The position numbers and the translations under genes are program-made. DNA of 64,000 bases from Clostridia bacterium (GTDB lineage: Bacteria; Bacillota; Clostridia; UBA1381; UBA9506), in assembly GCA_017399695.1 (NCBI GenBank), contig JAFQBK010000004.1:1-64000 (forward strand), read 5' to 3'. The notes beneath the pieces were generated by a model. It searched no databases. It was not told the DNA's origin and saw only the letters and a program-made list of their open reading frames with translations. Of this stretch, positions 42,505-50,881 are shown one piece after another (position 1 is the first letter of the stretch; every line of letters starts with the position of its first letter).

Positions 42505-43431
42505 TTATTGCGTCAAAGCCTTATGTTCCTCTTTCGATGGAAGCTGAACCAAAATGATAGCAACAAACATCAAAACGCAACCGAGAATTTCCCGCGGGCT
42601 CATTGCGCCGCCCGTCAGTGGGAAGCCCAAGGAGACCAAAACGACGGTCGAAAGCGTTGCGAACACGGACTCCAAACTCATTAAAATAGAAGCAGAGGTT
42701 GGGTCGGTGTATTTTTGCCCGACAATTTGCAAGGTGTATGCGACTCCACAGGACATTACACCGGAGTAGGCGATGGAAACCCACACATCAAGGATGGGTT
42801 CAACGGCAGGCTTGTCTACCACGAGTGCGCCGACCATGCTGATGACGCCGCACACAAAGAACTGAATACAGGAAAGCTTTACGCCGTCAACTTTCGGAGA
42901 AATGTGGTCAATCACCAAAATATGTCCGGCAAAGAAAAATGCACAGATAAAAATCCACACATCGCCGATGTTGATGCTAAAGGCTTCGTTGATGCACATC
43001 AGATACATACCAACGGTTGCAACAAGTACGGAAATCAAAATCACCGGCCTCGGTCGTTTCCTGGTAAACAAGCCGAATATTGGGATAATAATCATATAAA
43101 GTGCAGTGATGAAACCACCTTTACCAGGACTGGTGTAAACTAGTCCTACGGTTTGAAGAACAGTAGCGGCAAAGAGTAAAAGTCCGCAGATTGTTCCAAA
43201 AGCCCACAGCGTTTTATCTGCTTTTTGGTAACCCGCACCCGTTCGCTTTTTGCGGCTGTCAAGAAAAAAGATGACCGGCAAGAGAGAAAGCGAGCCTAAA
43301 AGGCTTCGTACACCGATAAAAGTCATCGGTGATATTTCCTCCACGCCTTTACTTTGTGCGATAAATGATGTACCCCAAATGATAGCGGCTAAGAGCAGAA
43401 TTAGATTTCCTTTCAGTTTACGACGGTTCAT
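42505..43431 (-). CDS. EamA/DMT family transporter
   Basis: 309 residues from ATG 43431 (GGAG about 11 nt upstream). Ten membrane segments in two EamA repeats: repeat 1 starts LILLLAAIIWGTSFIAQS, and repeat 2 ends PTSASILMSLESVFATLSTVVLVSLGFPL. These are drug/metabolite exporters; the compound cannot be inferred. Confidence 0.9.
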   Translation of the reverse strand: MNRRKLKGNLILLLAAIIWGTSFIAQSKGVEEISPMTFIGVRSLLGSLSLLPVIFFLDSRKKRTGAGYQKADKTLWAFGTICGLLLFAATVLQTVGLVYTSPGKGGFITALYMIIIPIFGLFTRKRPRPVILISVLVATVGMYLMCINEAFSINIGDVWIFICAFFFAGHILVIDHISPKVDGVKLSCIQFFVCGVISMVGALVVDKPAVEPILDVWVSIAYSGVMSCGVAYTLQIVGQKYTDPTSASILMSLESVFATLSTVVLVSLGFPLTGGAMSPREILGCVLMFVAIILVQLPSKEEHKALTQ

Positions 43432-43503
43432 AATCAAAGTAACTCCATTCCAAAATAATACATATATTGTATCGGTTTTTTGGAGTGAAGTCAAGAAAAA
43501 GAA

Positions 43504-43539
43504 AACGGTGAGGCGGGCAAAATGCCGCACCTCACCGTT
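43504..43539 (-). terminator. terminator of the small membrane protein gene
   Basis: AACGGTGAGG and CCTCACCGTT form a 10-bp stem with an extra inner GGC/GCC pairing. On the minus strand it is followed by TTTTC. Confidence 0.8.
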
Positions 43540-43553
43540 GCTTGTTTTATCGG

Positions 43554-43985
43554 TTAGTCGTCATCTGAGGTGCAACCGCATCGATAGACACATTTTACCA
43601 GACAAGCTGCCGATGTCAGTATCAAAGATAAAAACAAGAGCAAAAGACCAGTAATGATGGCGCCGATAATAGAGGTTGCGGCAAAGGTAATTGCCAAAAG
43701 AACGACAGACGTAAGAGCCGTACCCAGTATGCCGACCAAGAGAGAGGTCAGCGCAGGACACGCACAGCTCCTTACGCCCGGCCCGGTGGAATTACCGTTT
43801 TTAGCAGTGAGTATTGCAAGAAAACCGACTGCGATGCCGAGGGCAACCCATAAAAATGCCGGCGTTACGGTGATAGTAGCCGTAATCGTCAAAAAGGCGG
43901 TGATTACGCCAATGATGGTGCTCGCAATCGCAGCAAGCGCAATACAACCGCTTCTGCATGTGCAGTTACAACTGAAAAAACCCAT
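43554..43985 (-). CDS. small Cys-containing membrane protein, unknown function
   Basis: 143 residues from ATG 43985 (GGAGGTG upstream). The N-terminus MGFFSCNCTCRSGC is Cys rich. Four hydrophobic stretches follow, with a loop of Gly, Ser and Cys (STGPGVRSCACP) between pairs, and the tail VKCVYRCGCTSDDD holds three more Cys. Metal binding or disulfide crosslinking is possible. I do not recognise a family. Single gene with its own terminator. Confidence 0.72.
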   Translation of the reverse strand: MGFFSCNCTCRSGCIALAAIASTIIGVITAFLTITATITVTPAFLWVALGIAVGFLAILTAKNGNSTGPGVRSCACPALTSLLVGILGTALTSVVLLAITFAATSIIGAIITGLLLLFLSLILTSAACLVKCVYRCGCTSDDD

Positions 43986-44096
43986 ATTTTTCACCTCCGA
44001 TACCAATATATGAAAACGGTCGAAAAATGTGAAAAATGTATATAATTTATCATTTTACACAAAAATATTTTCGCAAGATTCAGATAAAGAAAGTTA

Positions 44097-44126
44097 TTGC
44101 AAACAGAAGGGATTGTATGATAAAAT
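44097..44126 (+). promoter_or_regulatory. possible promoter of the Na/Pi cotransporter gene
   Basis: TTGCAA (44097-44102), 18-nt spacer and TAAAAT (44121-44126). The 85-nt leader holds a small AGCCG-TTTG-CGGCT hairpin (around 44158-44172) followed by TTTT. Confidence 0.5.
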
Positions 44127-44215
44127 ATAATTGAGGAAATTTGGGGCTTGATAAGATTGAGCCGTTTGCGGCTTTTACATAAACACATAATAATATTTAC
44201 AGATGAGGTGAAACC

Positions 44216-45961
44216 ATGGGTGATTTTAAGCCTTTAGAACTGATTTTAGGATTGTGTTTGTTTTTGTTTGGTATGAATTTGATGGGTGATGCTTTAGAGC
44301 GTCGTGCGGGCAGCGGTCTTAAGACCTTGCTTGGCAGGCTGACGAAAAATAAACTGACCGGGTTTTTGACCGGTTTAGGCGTTACTGCAGTGATTCAAAG
44401 TTCATCCGCCACTACAGTTATGGTGGTTGGTTTTGTTAACTCCGGCATTATGTCCCTGACCCAGTCCATCAGCGTGATTATGGGTGCCAATATCGGTACG
44501 ACGGTGACGGCGTGGATTTTGAGCTTGGGTGGTATTTCCGGCGATAATTTTGTTTTGTGGTTGTTTAAGCCAACGACCTTTACGCCGATTCTTGCGCTTG
44601 TCGGTACAATTATGCTGATGTTTGGAACAAGCAGCAAGAAAAAAGATACGGCGGTAATTCTTCTTGGCTTTGCGACGCTGATGTTTGGTATGGATACCAT
44701 GTCAGGTGCGGTCAAGGGTCTTGCAGAAGTGGAAGCGTTCCGTCAAATGTTCCTTTTGTTCACCAACCCGATATTGGGTGTCATTGTCGGTGCGGTGTTG
44801 ACGGCAATTATCCAGTCGAGCTCGGCGGCAGTTGGTATTTTACAGGCCTTGGCAGTCACCGGTCAGGTGTCTTATGGTGCGGCAATTCCGATTATTATGG
44901 GACAAAATATCGGTACTTGTATCACGGCGATTCTTTCGTCGCTTGGCACAAACAAAAATGCAAAACGCGCGGCGATTGTTCACTTGTCGTTTAATGTCGT
45001 CGGTACGATTATCTGGCTGTCTGTATTCTCGCTTGTGACTTGGCTGGTGGAAATTCCGCTGTTGAGTGCATCGGCATCTTTTGTCGGCATTGCTGTTGCA
45101 CACTCTGCGTTCAATATTTTGTGCACCGTTGTACTTCTCCCGATGTCCGGTTTATTGGAAAAACTGGCATATCGTCTGGTGCCGGAGAACGAGAAAAAAG
45201 ATATTTTTGCAGAGCTTGATGAGCGTCTATTAGCAACGCCGCCGATTGCGGTTGAACGATGCAATCAGTTGGTCTATGAAATGGCGAATATTTCCGTAGG
45301 CGCGTTTCGTGAAGGTTTGAACTCTTTGGTAGAGTACCATTCAGACAACGCAGATGAAATCCGTGCGGCTGAGGATAAAGCCGACCATTATGAGGATATT
45401 TTGGGTAGCTATCTGGTAAAACTCAGCAGAAGCCAGATAAGCGATGCCGATAGCCGTGATGTTTCTAAGATGTTAAAAGCAATCGGTGATTTTGAGCGAA
45501 TTTCCGACCATAGTGTCAATGTGCTTGAGTCGGCAGAGGAGCTTTTGCAAAAGAAGATTTCCTTTACGCCGGATGCCAAGGAAGAGCTTCGTGTTCTTTG
45601 CGCCGCAGTAGAAGAAATTTTAGAGATTGCACATCTTTCCTATGTGCAGAATGACCCGCAAATGGCACGAAAGGTTGAGCCGCTTGAGCAGGTCATAGAT
45701 GAGCTGAGAACAGCAATGAGAAATGCTCATATCGCACGATTAAAAGATGGTTTATGTTCCATTGAAGTTGGTTTTGTATGGTCTGACCTTTTAACTAACC
45801 TGGAACGTACGGCAGACCATTGCTCCAACATCGCTGCTTGCGTCATTGATGCGGCAGAGCATAATATGAATATCCACGAGTCTGTTCGCACGATGAAGAC
45901 GGACGCGGACTTTGCAAAACAGTGTGAAGCATACAGAGAGAAATATGCATTAAGAGCATAA
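44216..45961 (+). CDS. Na/Pi cotransporter family protein with PhoU-like tail
   Basis: 581 residues. The membrane part (about 1-310) has two inverted repeats each with the QSSSA motif: TAVIQSSSATTVMVVG and TAIIQSSSAAVGILQA. The C-terminal third (about 340-560) is a helical PhoU-like domain with several ExxxD-type metal sites. These NptA/YjbB-like proteins move phosphate with Na+. ATGAGGTG-type site upstream of the ATG. Single gene. Confidence 0.94.
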   Translation: MGDFKPLELILGLCLFLFGMNLMGDALERRAGSGLKTLLGRLTKNKLTGFLTGLGVTAVIQSSSATTVMVVGFVNSGIMSLTQSISVIMGANIGTTVTAWILSLGGISGDNFVLWLFKPTTFTPILALVGTIMLMFGTSSKKKDTAVILLGFATLMFGMDTMSGAVKGLAEVEAFRQMFLLFTNPILGVIVGAVLTAIIQSSSAAVGILQALAVTGQVSYGAAIPIIMGQNIGTCITAILSSLGTNKNAKRAAIVHLSFNVVGTIIWLSVFSLVTWLVEIPLLSASASFVGIAVAHSAFNILCTVVLLPMSGLLEKLAYRLVPENEKKDIFAELDERLLATPPIAVERCNQLVYEMANISVGAFREGLNSLVEYHSDNADEIRAAEDKADHYEDILGSYLVKLSRSQISDADSRDVSKMLKAIGDFERISDHSVNVLESAEELLQKKISFTPDAKEELRVLCAAVEEILEIAHLSYVQNDPQMARKVEPLEQVIDELRTAMRNAHIARLKDGLCSIEVGFVWSDLLTNLERTADHCSNIAACVIDAAEHNMNIHESVRTMKTDADFAKQCEAYREKYALRA

Positions 45962-45962
45962 T

Positions 45963-45990
45963 AAAAAAGACCGCCACGGCGGTCTTTTTT
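45963..45990 (+). terminator. terminator of the Na/Pi cotransporter gene
   Basis: AAAAAAGACCGC, CACG loop, GCGGTCTTTTTT. Confidence 0.92.
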
Positions 45991-45997
45991 ATTATAG

Positions 45998-46026
45998 AAA
46001 AACCCCGTTCTTGTTGAACAGGGTTT
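45998..46026 (-). terminator. terminator of tRNA-Tyr
   Basis: On the minus strand AAACCC-T-GTTC, 5-nt loop, GAAC-G-GGGTTTTT, directly after the tRNA CCA end. Confidence 0.85.
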
Positions 46027-46111
46027 TGGTGGAAGAGGGTGGATTCGAACCACCGAAGCTACAAGCAACAGATTTACAGTCTGCCCCCTTTGGCCACTCG
46101 GGAACTCTTCC
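46027..46111 (-). tRNA. tRNA-Tyr (GTA)
   Basis: Read on the minus strand: acceptor GGAAGAG/CTCTTCC, anticodon stem CAGA/TCTG around CTGTAAA with anticodon GTA, a long type II variable arm (TTGCTTGTAGCTTC region), T arm GGTGGTTCGAATCCACC, encoded ACCA end. 85 nt, typical of class II tRNA. Confidence 0.96.
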
Positions 46112-46141
46112 ATATTCAGTTTGCCGCTTGGCGACTTAGTT

Positions 46142-46170
46142 ATTATAGCATCAAAGAAAATCCTTGTCAA
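46142..46170 (-). promoter_or_regulatory. sigma-A promoter of tRNA-Tyr
   Basis: On the minus strand TTGACA (46170-46165), 17-nt spacer and TATAAT (46147-46142), a perfect match. Confidence 0.85.
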
Positions 46171-46312
46171 GCTTTTTTTGAAAAAAAATAAAATATTTTT
46201 GAACTGATAGCGAAAAAGCGCAAAAGACGCTGAAAGAGATGAAATAATTGTCAAAAATATCGAAAAAAGCCGAAAAAAAGGCAAATTTTTAGAGAAAATC
46301 AACAGATTTTAC
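46171..46312. other. AT-rich intergenic region, nothing recognised
   Basis: Between the divergent tRNA-Tyr and polysaccharide promoters. Rich in A tracts, including several GAAAAAAG-like words that could bend DNA or bind a regulator. No ORF or hairpin supported. Confidence 0.3.
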
Positions 46313-46341
46313 TTGAAAAGTATACTAATTTATTGTATAAT
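46313..46341 (+). promoter_or_regulatory. sigma-A promoter of the polysaccharide operon
   Basis: TTGAAA (46313-46318), 17-nt spacer and TATAAT (46336-46341). I found no further clear promoter or terminator up to 64000, so one transcript of at least 17 kb is likely. Confidence 0.75.
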
Positions 46342-46380
46342 TAATCTGTATGGTTATATGTCTTATATTATTATAACAAT

Positions 46381-46401
46381 AGATGCGGGATGGCATCTTT
46401 T
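46381..46401 (+). promoter_or_regulatory. short hairpin in the polysaccharide leader
   Basis: AGATGC-GGGATG-GCATCT followed by TTT, ending 3 nt before the AGGAGG of the first gene. It could weakly terminate or mask the ribosome site. Confidence 0.35.
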
Positions 46402-46415
46402 AAGGAGGACTTTTT

Positions 46416-47087
46416 TTGAGTGCGAAATTAACTGTTTTGAATGTGGCGGAGATGCTGTTAAAACGCTGGTGGATTCTTCTTTTGGCGCTGATTGTCGGAG
46501 CATCTGCTTTTTTCAGCTATTTTAGCTTTGTGGTTGAACCGAGCTATGCATCCAGCGGTTCGCTTTTTGTAAACAATATGCGTGAAAAGAAATCGGAAAA
46601 TGTCAGTATCGGTGATATGACAACATCGCAGATGCTGGTATGGACTTATATGGAGCTATTAAAGAGTAATACCTTTATGGATCAGGTGGCAAAAACGGCA
46701 GATTTGGGCTATAGCGGCGGTCAGATTTCCGGTATGATTTCGATGAATCCGAAAAATGATACGGAAATTATGCAGGTAACCGCAAGTACACACAATCCGG
46801 AGCATTCGCAGAAATTGGTTAATACGATTTTAGAGTGTGCGCCGATAGAAATTGACCGTATTATCGAAGGTGGCTCGGTGAAGGTTGTAGATTATGCATA
46901 TCTTCCGACTAAGCCAGTCGGACCGAATGTGTTGCTTTATACACTGGTTGGCGGAGCGCTTGGATTTGCAATTGCGGCAGGAATTATTGTCTTAAGAGAA
47001 ATCCTTGACAATCGCGTCAAGGATGAAGACGATTTGTTAAAGCTTTACAATGTCCCTGTATTGGGTATGATTCCGGATATTCGATAA
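46416..47087 (+). CDS. Wzz/YveK-type chain-length and kinase-activating membrane protein
   Basis: 223 residues, starting at TTG 46416 behind AAGGAGG. Two membrane segments (about 18-40 and 170-192) flank an extracytoplasmic Wzz domain. The cytoplasmic tail after the second segment (REILDNRVKDEDDLLKLYNVPVLGMIPDI) is the part that activates the partner BY-kinase. It is the first gene of the polysaccharide operon and the partner of the kinase 32 nt downstream, as in CpsC-CpsD or YveK-YveL pairs. Confidence 0.93.
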   Translation: MSAKLTVLNVAEMLLKRWWILLLALIVGASAFFSYFSFVVEPSYASSGSLFVNNMREKKSENVSIGDMTTSQMLVWTYMELLKSNTFMDQVAKTADLGYSGGQISGMISMNPKNDTEIMQVTASTHNPEHSQKLVNTILECAPIEIDRIIEGGSVKVVDYAYLPTKPVGPNVLLYTLVGGALGFAIAAGIIVLREILDNRVKDEDDLLKLYNVPVLGMIPDIR

Positions 47088-47119
47088 AATTTGATTAAAT
47101 AGAGATTGGAGAGTCAATC

Positions 47120-47905
47120 GTGAAAAAGAATGATAAGAAAAAACAGACAGTGCAAGAACTTGATGTAAACAAAATTTTGCAGCCGGATTCCTCTTCTTTT
47201 GGTACCGTTGAGGCATATAAGGTTGCCCGTACCAATATTATGTTTTCGCTTGCAGAAGAAAATGGGTGCAAAAAGATTGTGGTAACCAGTGCCCTGCCGG
47301 CAGAGGGTAAAACAACCTCTACCTTAAATCTTGGTATTGTATTTGCCCAAGTGGACGCTCGTGTGCTGGTGATTGATGCGGATCTTCGTCGCCCGAAGAT
47401 TCATCAGTATCTCGGCGAGAAAAACAAGGAGGGCTTGGCAGATTATCTGGCTGGCTTTGCAGGTCTTAAGGATATTATCCGTACGCGCGAGGATTTGCAT
47501 CTGGATTATATCTCTTCCGGTCATATTCCTCCGAATCCGGCAGAACTTCTTTCTTCTTCCAAAATGGAAGAGTTACTTTCCAAGCTTTCGGAAAGCTATG
47601 ATTATGTCCTGATTGATACACCTCCGGTTACGGTTGTTGCTGACGCCTTGGTTTTGGCAAAGCTGGTTTCCGGTGTTTTGGTTGTTGCAAAACAAAAACA
47701 GACCCCGCACGATGCGCTGAAGAAAACGATGGCCTCACTGGAATTTGCAGAGGCGAAAGTGCTCGGTTTCTTAATCAACGAAACAGTGCAGGAAAAACGT
47801 TATTACAGCAAAAAATACTATAAATACGGATATAAATACGGTTACCGCTATGGCTACGGCTACGGTTATGGATATGGTTATGGTCAGGAGGACGCAAAAG
47901 AATAA
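47120..47905 (+). CDS. CpsD/CapB family tyrosine-protein kinase (BY-kinase)
   Basis: 261 residues from GTG 47120. Walker A SALPAEGKTTST is near residue 55, Walker A' VLVIDADLRRPK near 83, and Walker B YVLIDTPPV near 163. The last 35 residues are an extreme Tyr/Gly/Lys tail (KYGYKYGYRYGYGYGYGYG) with over a dozen Tyr, the autophosphorylation cluster. Autophosphorylation and removal by the PHP phosphatase next door set polymer assembly in this family. It acts at the membrane with the preceding Wzz-type protein. Confidence 0.95.
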   Translation: MKKNDKKKQTVQELDVNKILQPDSSSFGTVEAYKVARTNIMFSLAEENGCKKIVVTSALPAEGKTTSTLNLGIVFAQVDARVLVIDADLRRPKIHQYLGEKNKEGLADYLAGFAGLKDIIRTREDLHLDYISSGHIPPNPAELLSSSKMEELLSKLSESYDYVLIDTPPVTVVADALVLAKLVSGVLVVAKQKQTPHDALKKTMASLEFAEAKVLGFLINETVQEKRYYSKKYYKYGYKYGYRYGYGYGYGYGYGQEDAKE

Positions 47906-47923
47906 ATAGTGGAGGGGTAGTCT

Positions 47924-48640
47924 ATGGAACTATTTGACCTTCATTCCCACGCTTTGCCAAAAATCGATGATGGCGCGCGGAATTCAGACGTCTCGCTTGC
48001 TATGCTCCGTGAAGCCGGCGAGCAAGGGGTGAGCTTGGTAGCGCTTACGCCACATTATTATAGTGACCGACAAAGCATTGATGATTTTTTAATGGAAAGA
48101 GACGCTTCTTTTTCACACCTTAAGGGGAAAATTTCTGAAGAAGGTGTCAAAACACCAAAGCTTATGCTCGGGGCAGAGGTATATCTTACGCGTGCTCTTT
48201 CCCAACGTGATGATTTGGAACGGCTTTGCTATGACGGGACGAATCTGCTCCTGTTAGAGCTTCCTTACGGGGAATGGGGCAGTTGGGTGTATCACGAGGT
48301 GGAAAAAATTATTTCCCATTGTGCATTGACGGTAGTTCTTGCGCATCCCGAGCGGTATGTACCGATGCCGTGGAGCTTTAAGAAGCTGGAGCCGTTTTTT
48401 GGGATGCGGACCATTCTGCAAATCAATGCCGACAGCGTATTGTCAGCAACGCACACGACCAAAAAACTTCTTCGATCCGGCAGACCTTGTGTTTTAGGCT
48501 CTGATAGTCACAATACAGACCACAGAGCGAACCACATGGAAGAAGCGGCAAAAACCATCGAGCACCGTTTCGGTGCAGAAGTTTTGCGCGATATGGAAAT
48601 GATAGCGAAACACAAATGGGGTATTTCAGTTGAAAATTAA
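47924..48640 (+). CDS. CpsB/YwqE-type manganese-dependent tyrosine phosphatase (PHP family)
   Basis: 238 residues. PHP metal ligands are visible: DLHSHALPKIDDGA at the N-terminus, LTPHYYSD, GAEVYLT, LAHPERY, and the C-terminal GSDSHNTDHR. It removes phosphate from the BY-kinase Tyr tail. GGAGGGG is upstream of the ATG. It overlaps the VanZ gene by 11 nt. Confidence 0.94.
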   Translation: MELFDLHSHALPKIDDGARNSDVSLAMLREAGEQGVSLVALTPHYYSDRQSIDDFLMERDASFSHLKGKISEEGVKTPKLMLGAEVYLTRALSQRDDLERLCYDGTNLLLLELPYGEWGSWVYHEVEKIISHCALTVVLAHPERYVPMPWSFKKLEPFFGMRTILQINADSVLSATHTTKKLLRSGRPCVLGSDSHNTDHRANHMEEAAKTIEHRFGAEVLRDMEMIAKHKWGISVEN

Positions 48641-49130
48641 ATTAAAAACGCGCAAGTACATATCTTTTGCGTTTATGATAGCGATTATGGCTATGATTTA
48701 TTCCTTTTCTGCACAAAACGCAGAAGTTTCCGGGGGCATCAGTAGCGGCCTTACAGAAAAACTTGTGGCACCGTTTACGCCGATTCCACCGTTTACCTTG
48801 GAAGAGAGAATGGAAATTGTGTATTTTGTCAGCGGAATTATCCGTAAGCTGGCGCACTTTTTCTCCTATGCAGCGCTTTCCGTATCAACGGTCTCTTTTA
48901 TTGACTGCTATCAAAGAGGCCAAAAGACAACGGTCGGCATCTCGCTTCTGATTTGTCTTCTGTATGCTATAAGTGACGAGGTGCACCAGTTGTTTGTCGG
49001 CGGCAGAAGCGGTCAGGTATCGGATGTGGTGCTTGACTTTTGCGGCGCGGTTGTCGGTGTGTTTTTCTTTTACGGTGTGCGCGCTTTGTGGAGAAAACGG
49101 AAAAATGAAGAAACGAAGGGGACGAAATAA
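48630..49130 (+). CDS. VanZ family membrane protein
   Basis: 166 residues from TTG 48630. Four membrane segments; the family pattern RKLAHFFSYAALSVST, then a last part SDEVHQLFVGGRSGQVSDVVLDFCGAVVG, is diagnostic for VanZ-like proteins. Function is unclear, although VanZ gives low-level teicoplanin resistance in enterococci and relatives are common in cell-wall loci. The stop is one base before the aminotransferase TTG. Confidence 0.9.
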   Translation: MKIKLKTRKYISFAFMIAIMAMIYSFSAQNAEVSGGISSGLTEKLVAPFTPIPPFTLEERMEIVYFVSGIIRKLAHFFSYAALSVSTVSFIDCYQRGQKTTVGISLLICLLYAISDEVHQLFVGGRSGQVSDVVLDFCGAVVGVFFFYGVRALWRKRKNEETKGTK

Positions 49131-49131
49131 A

Positions 49132-50253
49132 TTGGATAGAATTTTTCTTTCCTCACCGCATATGGGCGGAAAAGAACTTGACTATGTTCATCGGGCATTT
49201 GAGACCAACTGGATTGCTCCTCTTGGTGAGAATGTTAATATGTTCGAAAAAGAATTGGCAGAATATGTAGGCATAGGTTCAGCAGCGGCACTTTCTTCCG
49301 GCACAGCAGCGATTCACTTGGCATTAAAAGCAGCTGGTGTCGAGCGTGGTGACGCTGTTTTCTGTTCTTCCTTGACCTTTTCTGCGACAGCAAACCCGAT
49401 TTGCTATCAGGGTGCAACCCCTATTTTTATCGATAGCGAGGAAAAGAGTTGGAATATAGACCCTGTGGCACTGGAAAAGGCGTTCGCAAAGTTTGGTGCA
49501 CCAAAAGCAGTTGTTGTCGTTGACTTATATGGTCAGTCGGCAGATATGGACCCGATTCGAGACCTTTGTACTCAATATGGTGTGCCACTCATTGAAGACG
49601 CAGCCGAGGCGCTTGGTGCTACCTATCATGGAAAGCAATGCGGAACGCTTGCCGATTTCGGTATTTATTCCTTTAACGGAAATAAAATTATAACAACCTC
49701 CGGCGGCGGAATGCTTGTTTCAGATAACGAAGAAATGATAAAAAAAGCACGCTTCTGGTCCACGCAGTCGCGCGAGCAGGAGCGTCACTATCAGCATAAT
49801 GAGGTCGGTTATAACTACCGTATGAGTAATGTGGTGGCAGGAATCGGACGTGGACAGCTTCATGTTTTAGATGAGCGCGTGAAAAAGAAAACGGAAATTT
49901 ACGAGCGCTATGAAAAGGCTTTTTCTGATATTGCAGAAATACAAATGATGCCGAAATGCGAGTACGGTGAGCCGAACTTCTGGCTGTCCTGTATCATTTT
50001 GGACGAGAAGAGTAAAGTAAAACCGCTTGAAATCTTACTGACATTAGAAAAAGAAAATATCGAGTCAAGACCGATTTGGAAACCGATGCACTTACAGCCG
50101 GTATTTGACGGATGCGAGTTTGTAGCGGCAGACAAAAAAGATGTTTCATCAGATATCTTCGCCCGTGGACTGTGCCTGCCGAGTGATACAAAAATGACAG
50201 AAGAAGACCAGGACAGAGTCATTGATTTGATAAGGGGTTGTTTTGGTGTATAG
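49132..50253 (+). CDS. PLP-dependent sugar aminotransferase (DegT/DnrJ/EryC1/StrS family)
   Basis: 373 residues from TTG 49132, chosen because it follows the VanZ stop and AAGGGGAC by 10 nt, and the family N-terminus (MDRIFLSSPHMGGKELDYV) starts here; the frame open from 48973 overlaps VanZ. The PLP Lys is in SFNGNKIITTSGGG at about residue 185, with EDAAEALGA before it. The whole resembles PglE/PseC-type enzymes that aminate a UDP-4-keto-6-deoxy sugar. The next gene is a PglC-like transferase, so the product is probably the amino sugar that starts the repeat unit. Confidence 0.92.
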   Translation: MDRIFLSSPHMGGKELDYVHRAFETNWIAPLGENVNMFEKELAEYVGIGSAAALSSGTAAIHLALKAAGVERGDAVFCSSLTFSATANPICYQGATPIFIDSEEKSWNIDPVALEKAFAKFGAPKAVVVVDLYGQSADMDPIRDLCTQYGVPLIEDAAEALGATYHGKQCGTLADFGIYSFNGNKIITTSGGGMLVSDNEEMIKKARFWSTQSREQERHYQHNEVGYNYRMSNVVAGIGRGQLHVLDERVKKKTEIYERYEKAFSDIAEIQMMPKCEYGEPNFWLSCIILDEKSKVKPLEILLTLEKENIESRPIWKPMHLQPVFDGCEFVAADKKDVSSDIFARGLCLPSDTKMTEEDQDRVIDLIRGCFGV

Positions 50254-50863
50254 AAAGTTTTTTAAGCGTTTTATTGACATCCTTTGCTCGCTGGCGGCGA
50301 TTCTTGTTTTCTCTTGGCTTTATCTCATCGTTGCAATTTTAGTGCGTGTTAAACTCGGTTCCCCAATTTTATTCAAGCAGGACAGACCGGGAAAAGACGA
50401 GAAGATTTTTAAGCTGTATAAGTTCCGTACGATGACAGATGCACGGGATGAAAACGGAGAGCTTCTGCCCGATGCCGTCCGCCTGACAAAGTTCGGAAAA
50501 TTTTTGCGCAGCACAAGTTTAGACGAGCTTCCGGAAGCCTTTAACATCTTAAAGGGCGATATGAGTGTGGTGGGTCCAAGACCGCTTTTGGTGGAGTATC
50601 TTCCGCTTTATAGTGAGAGACAAAAACGACGTCATGAAGTCAGACCCGGACTTTCGGGACTGGCGCAAATCAATGGAAGAAATCTGCTCAGCTGGGAAGA
50701 CCGGTTTGAGTTGGATGTAGAGTACATAGAAAACATTACATTCTGGGGCGATGTTAAAATTATTTTTACAACCGTGTGGAATGCGTTTGTAAAAAGAGAG
50801 GGAATCAGCCAGCAAGGAGAAGCAACGATGGCGTATTTTCTAGGGGAAAATAATGATATTTAG
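50243..50863 (+). CDS. initiating sugar-phosphate transferase (PglC/EpsL-like)
   Basis: 206 residues starting at TTG 50243 or GTG 50246, overlapping the aminotransferase by 11 nt. One N-terminal re-entrant membrane helix (about 10-32), then the conserved core: LYKFRTMTDARDENG, STSLDELPEAFNILKGDMSVVGPRP, and a C-terminal RPGLSGLAQINGRN. It transfers a sugar-1-phosphate from a UDP-sugar to undecaprenyl phosphate and so starts repeat-unit assembly at the membrane. The small size matches monotopic PglC types rather than the larger WbaP. Confidence 0.95.
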   Translation: MVYRKFFKRFIDILCSLAAILVFSWLYLIVAILVRVKLGSPILFKQDRPGKDEKIFKLYKFRTMTDARDENGELLPDAVRLTKFGKFLRSTSLDELPEAFNILKGDMSVVGPRPLLVEYLPLYSERQKRRHEVRPGLSGLAQINGRNLLSWEDRFELDVEYIENITFWGDVKIIFTTVWNAFVKREGISQQGEATMAYFLGENNDI

Positions 50864-50881
50864 TAATAAGGTGTGATCGGT

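Noticed and set aside
44127..44215. Third copy of the 15.8/23.3 kb leader element before the Na/Pi gene
   Set aside because: Only one GCCG-TTTG-CGGC hairpin resembles it; the GCGGTC and CTTGCGAG words and the closing helix are missing.
48973..49131. N-terminal extension of the sugar aminotransferase
   Set aside because: It overlaps the VanZ gene fully in another frame; the family N-terminus begins at TTG 49132.
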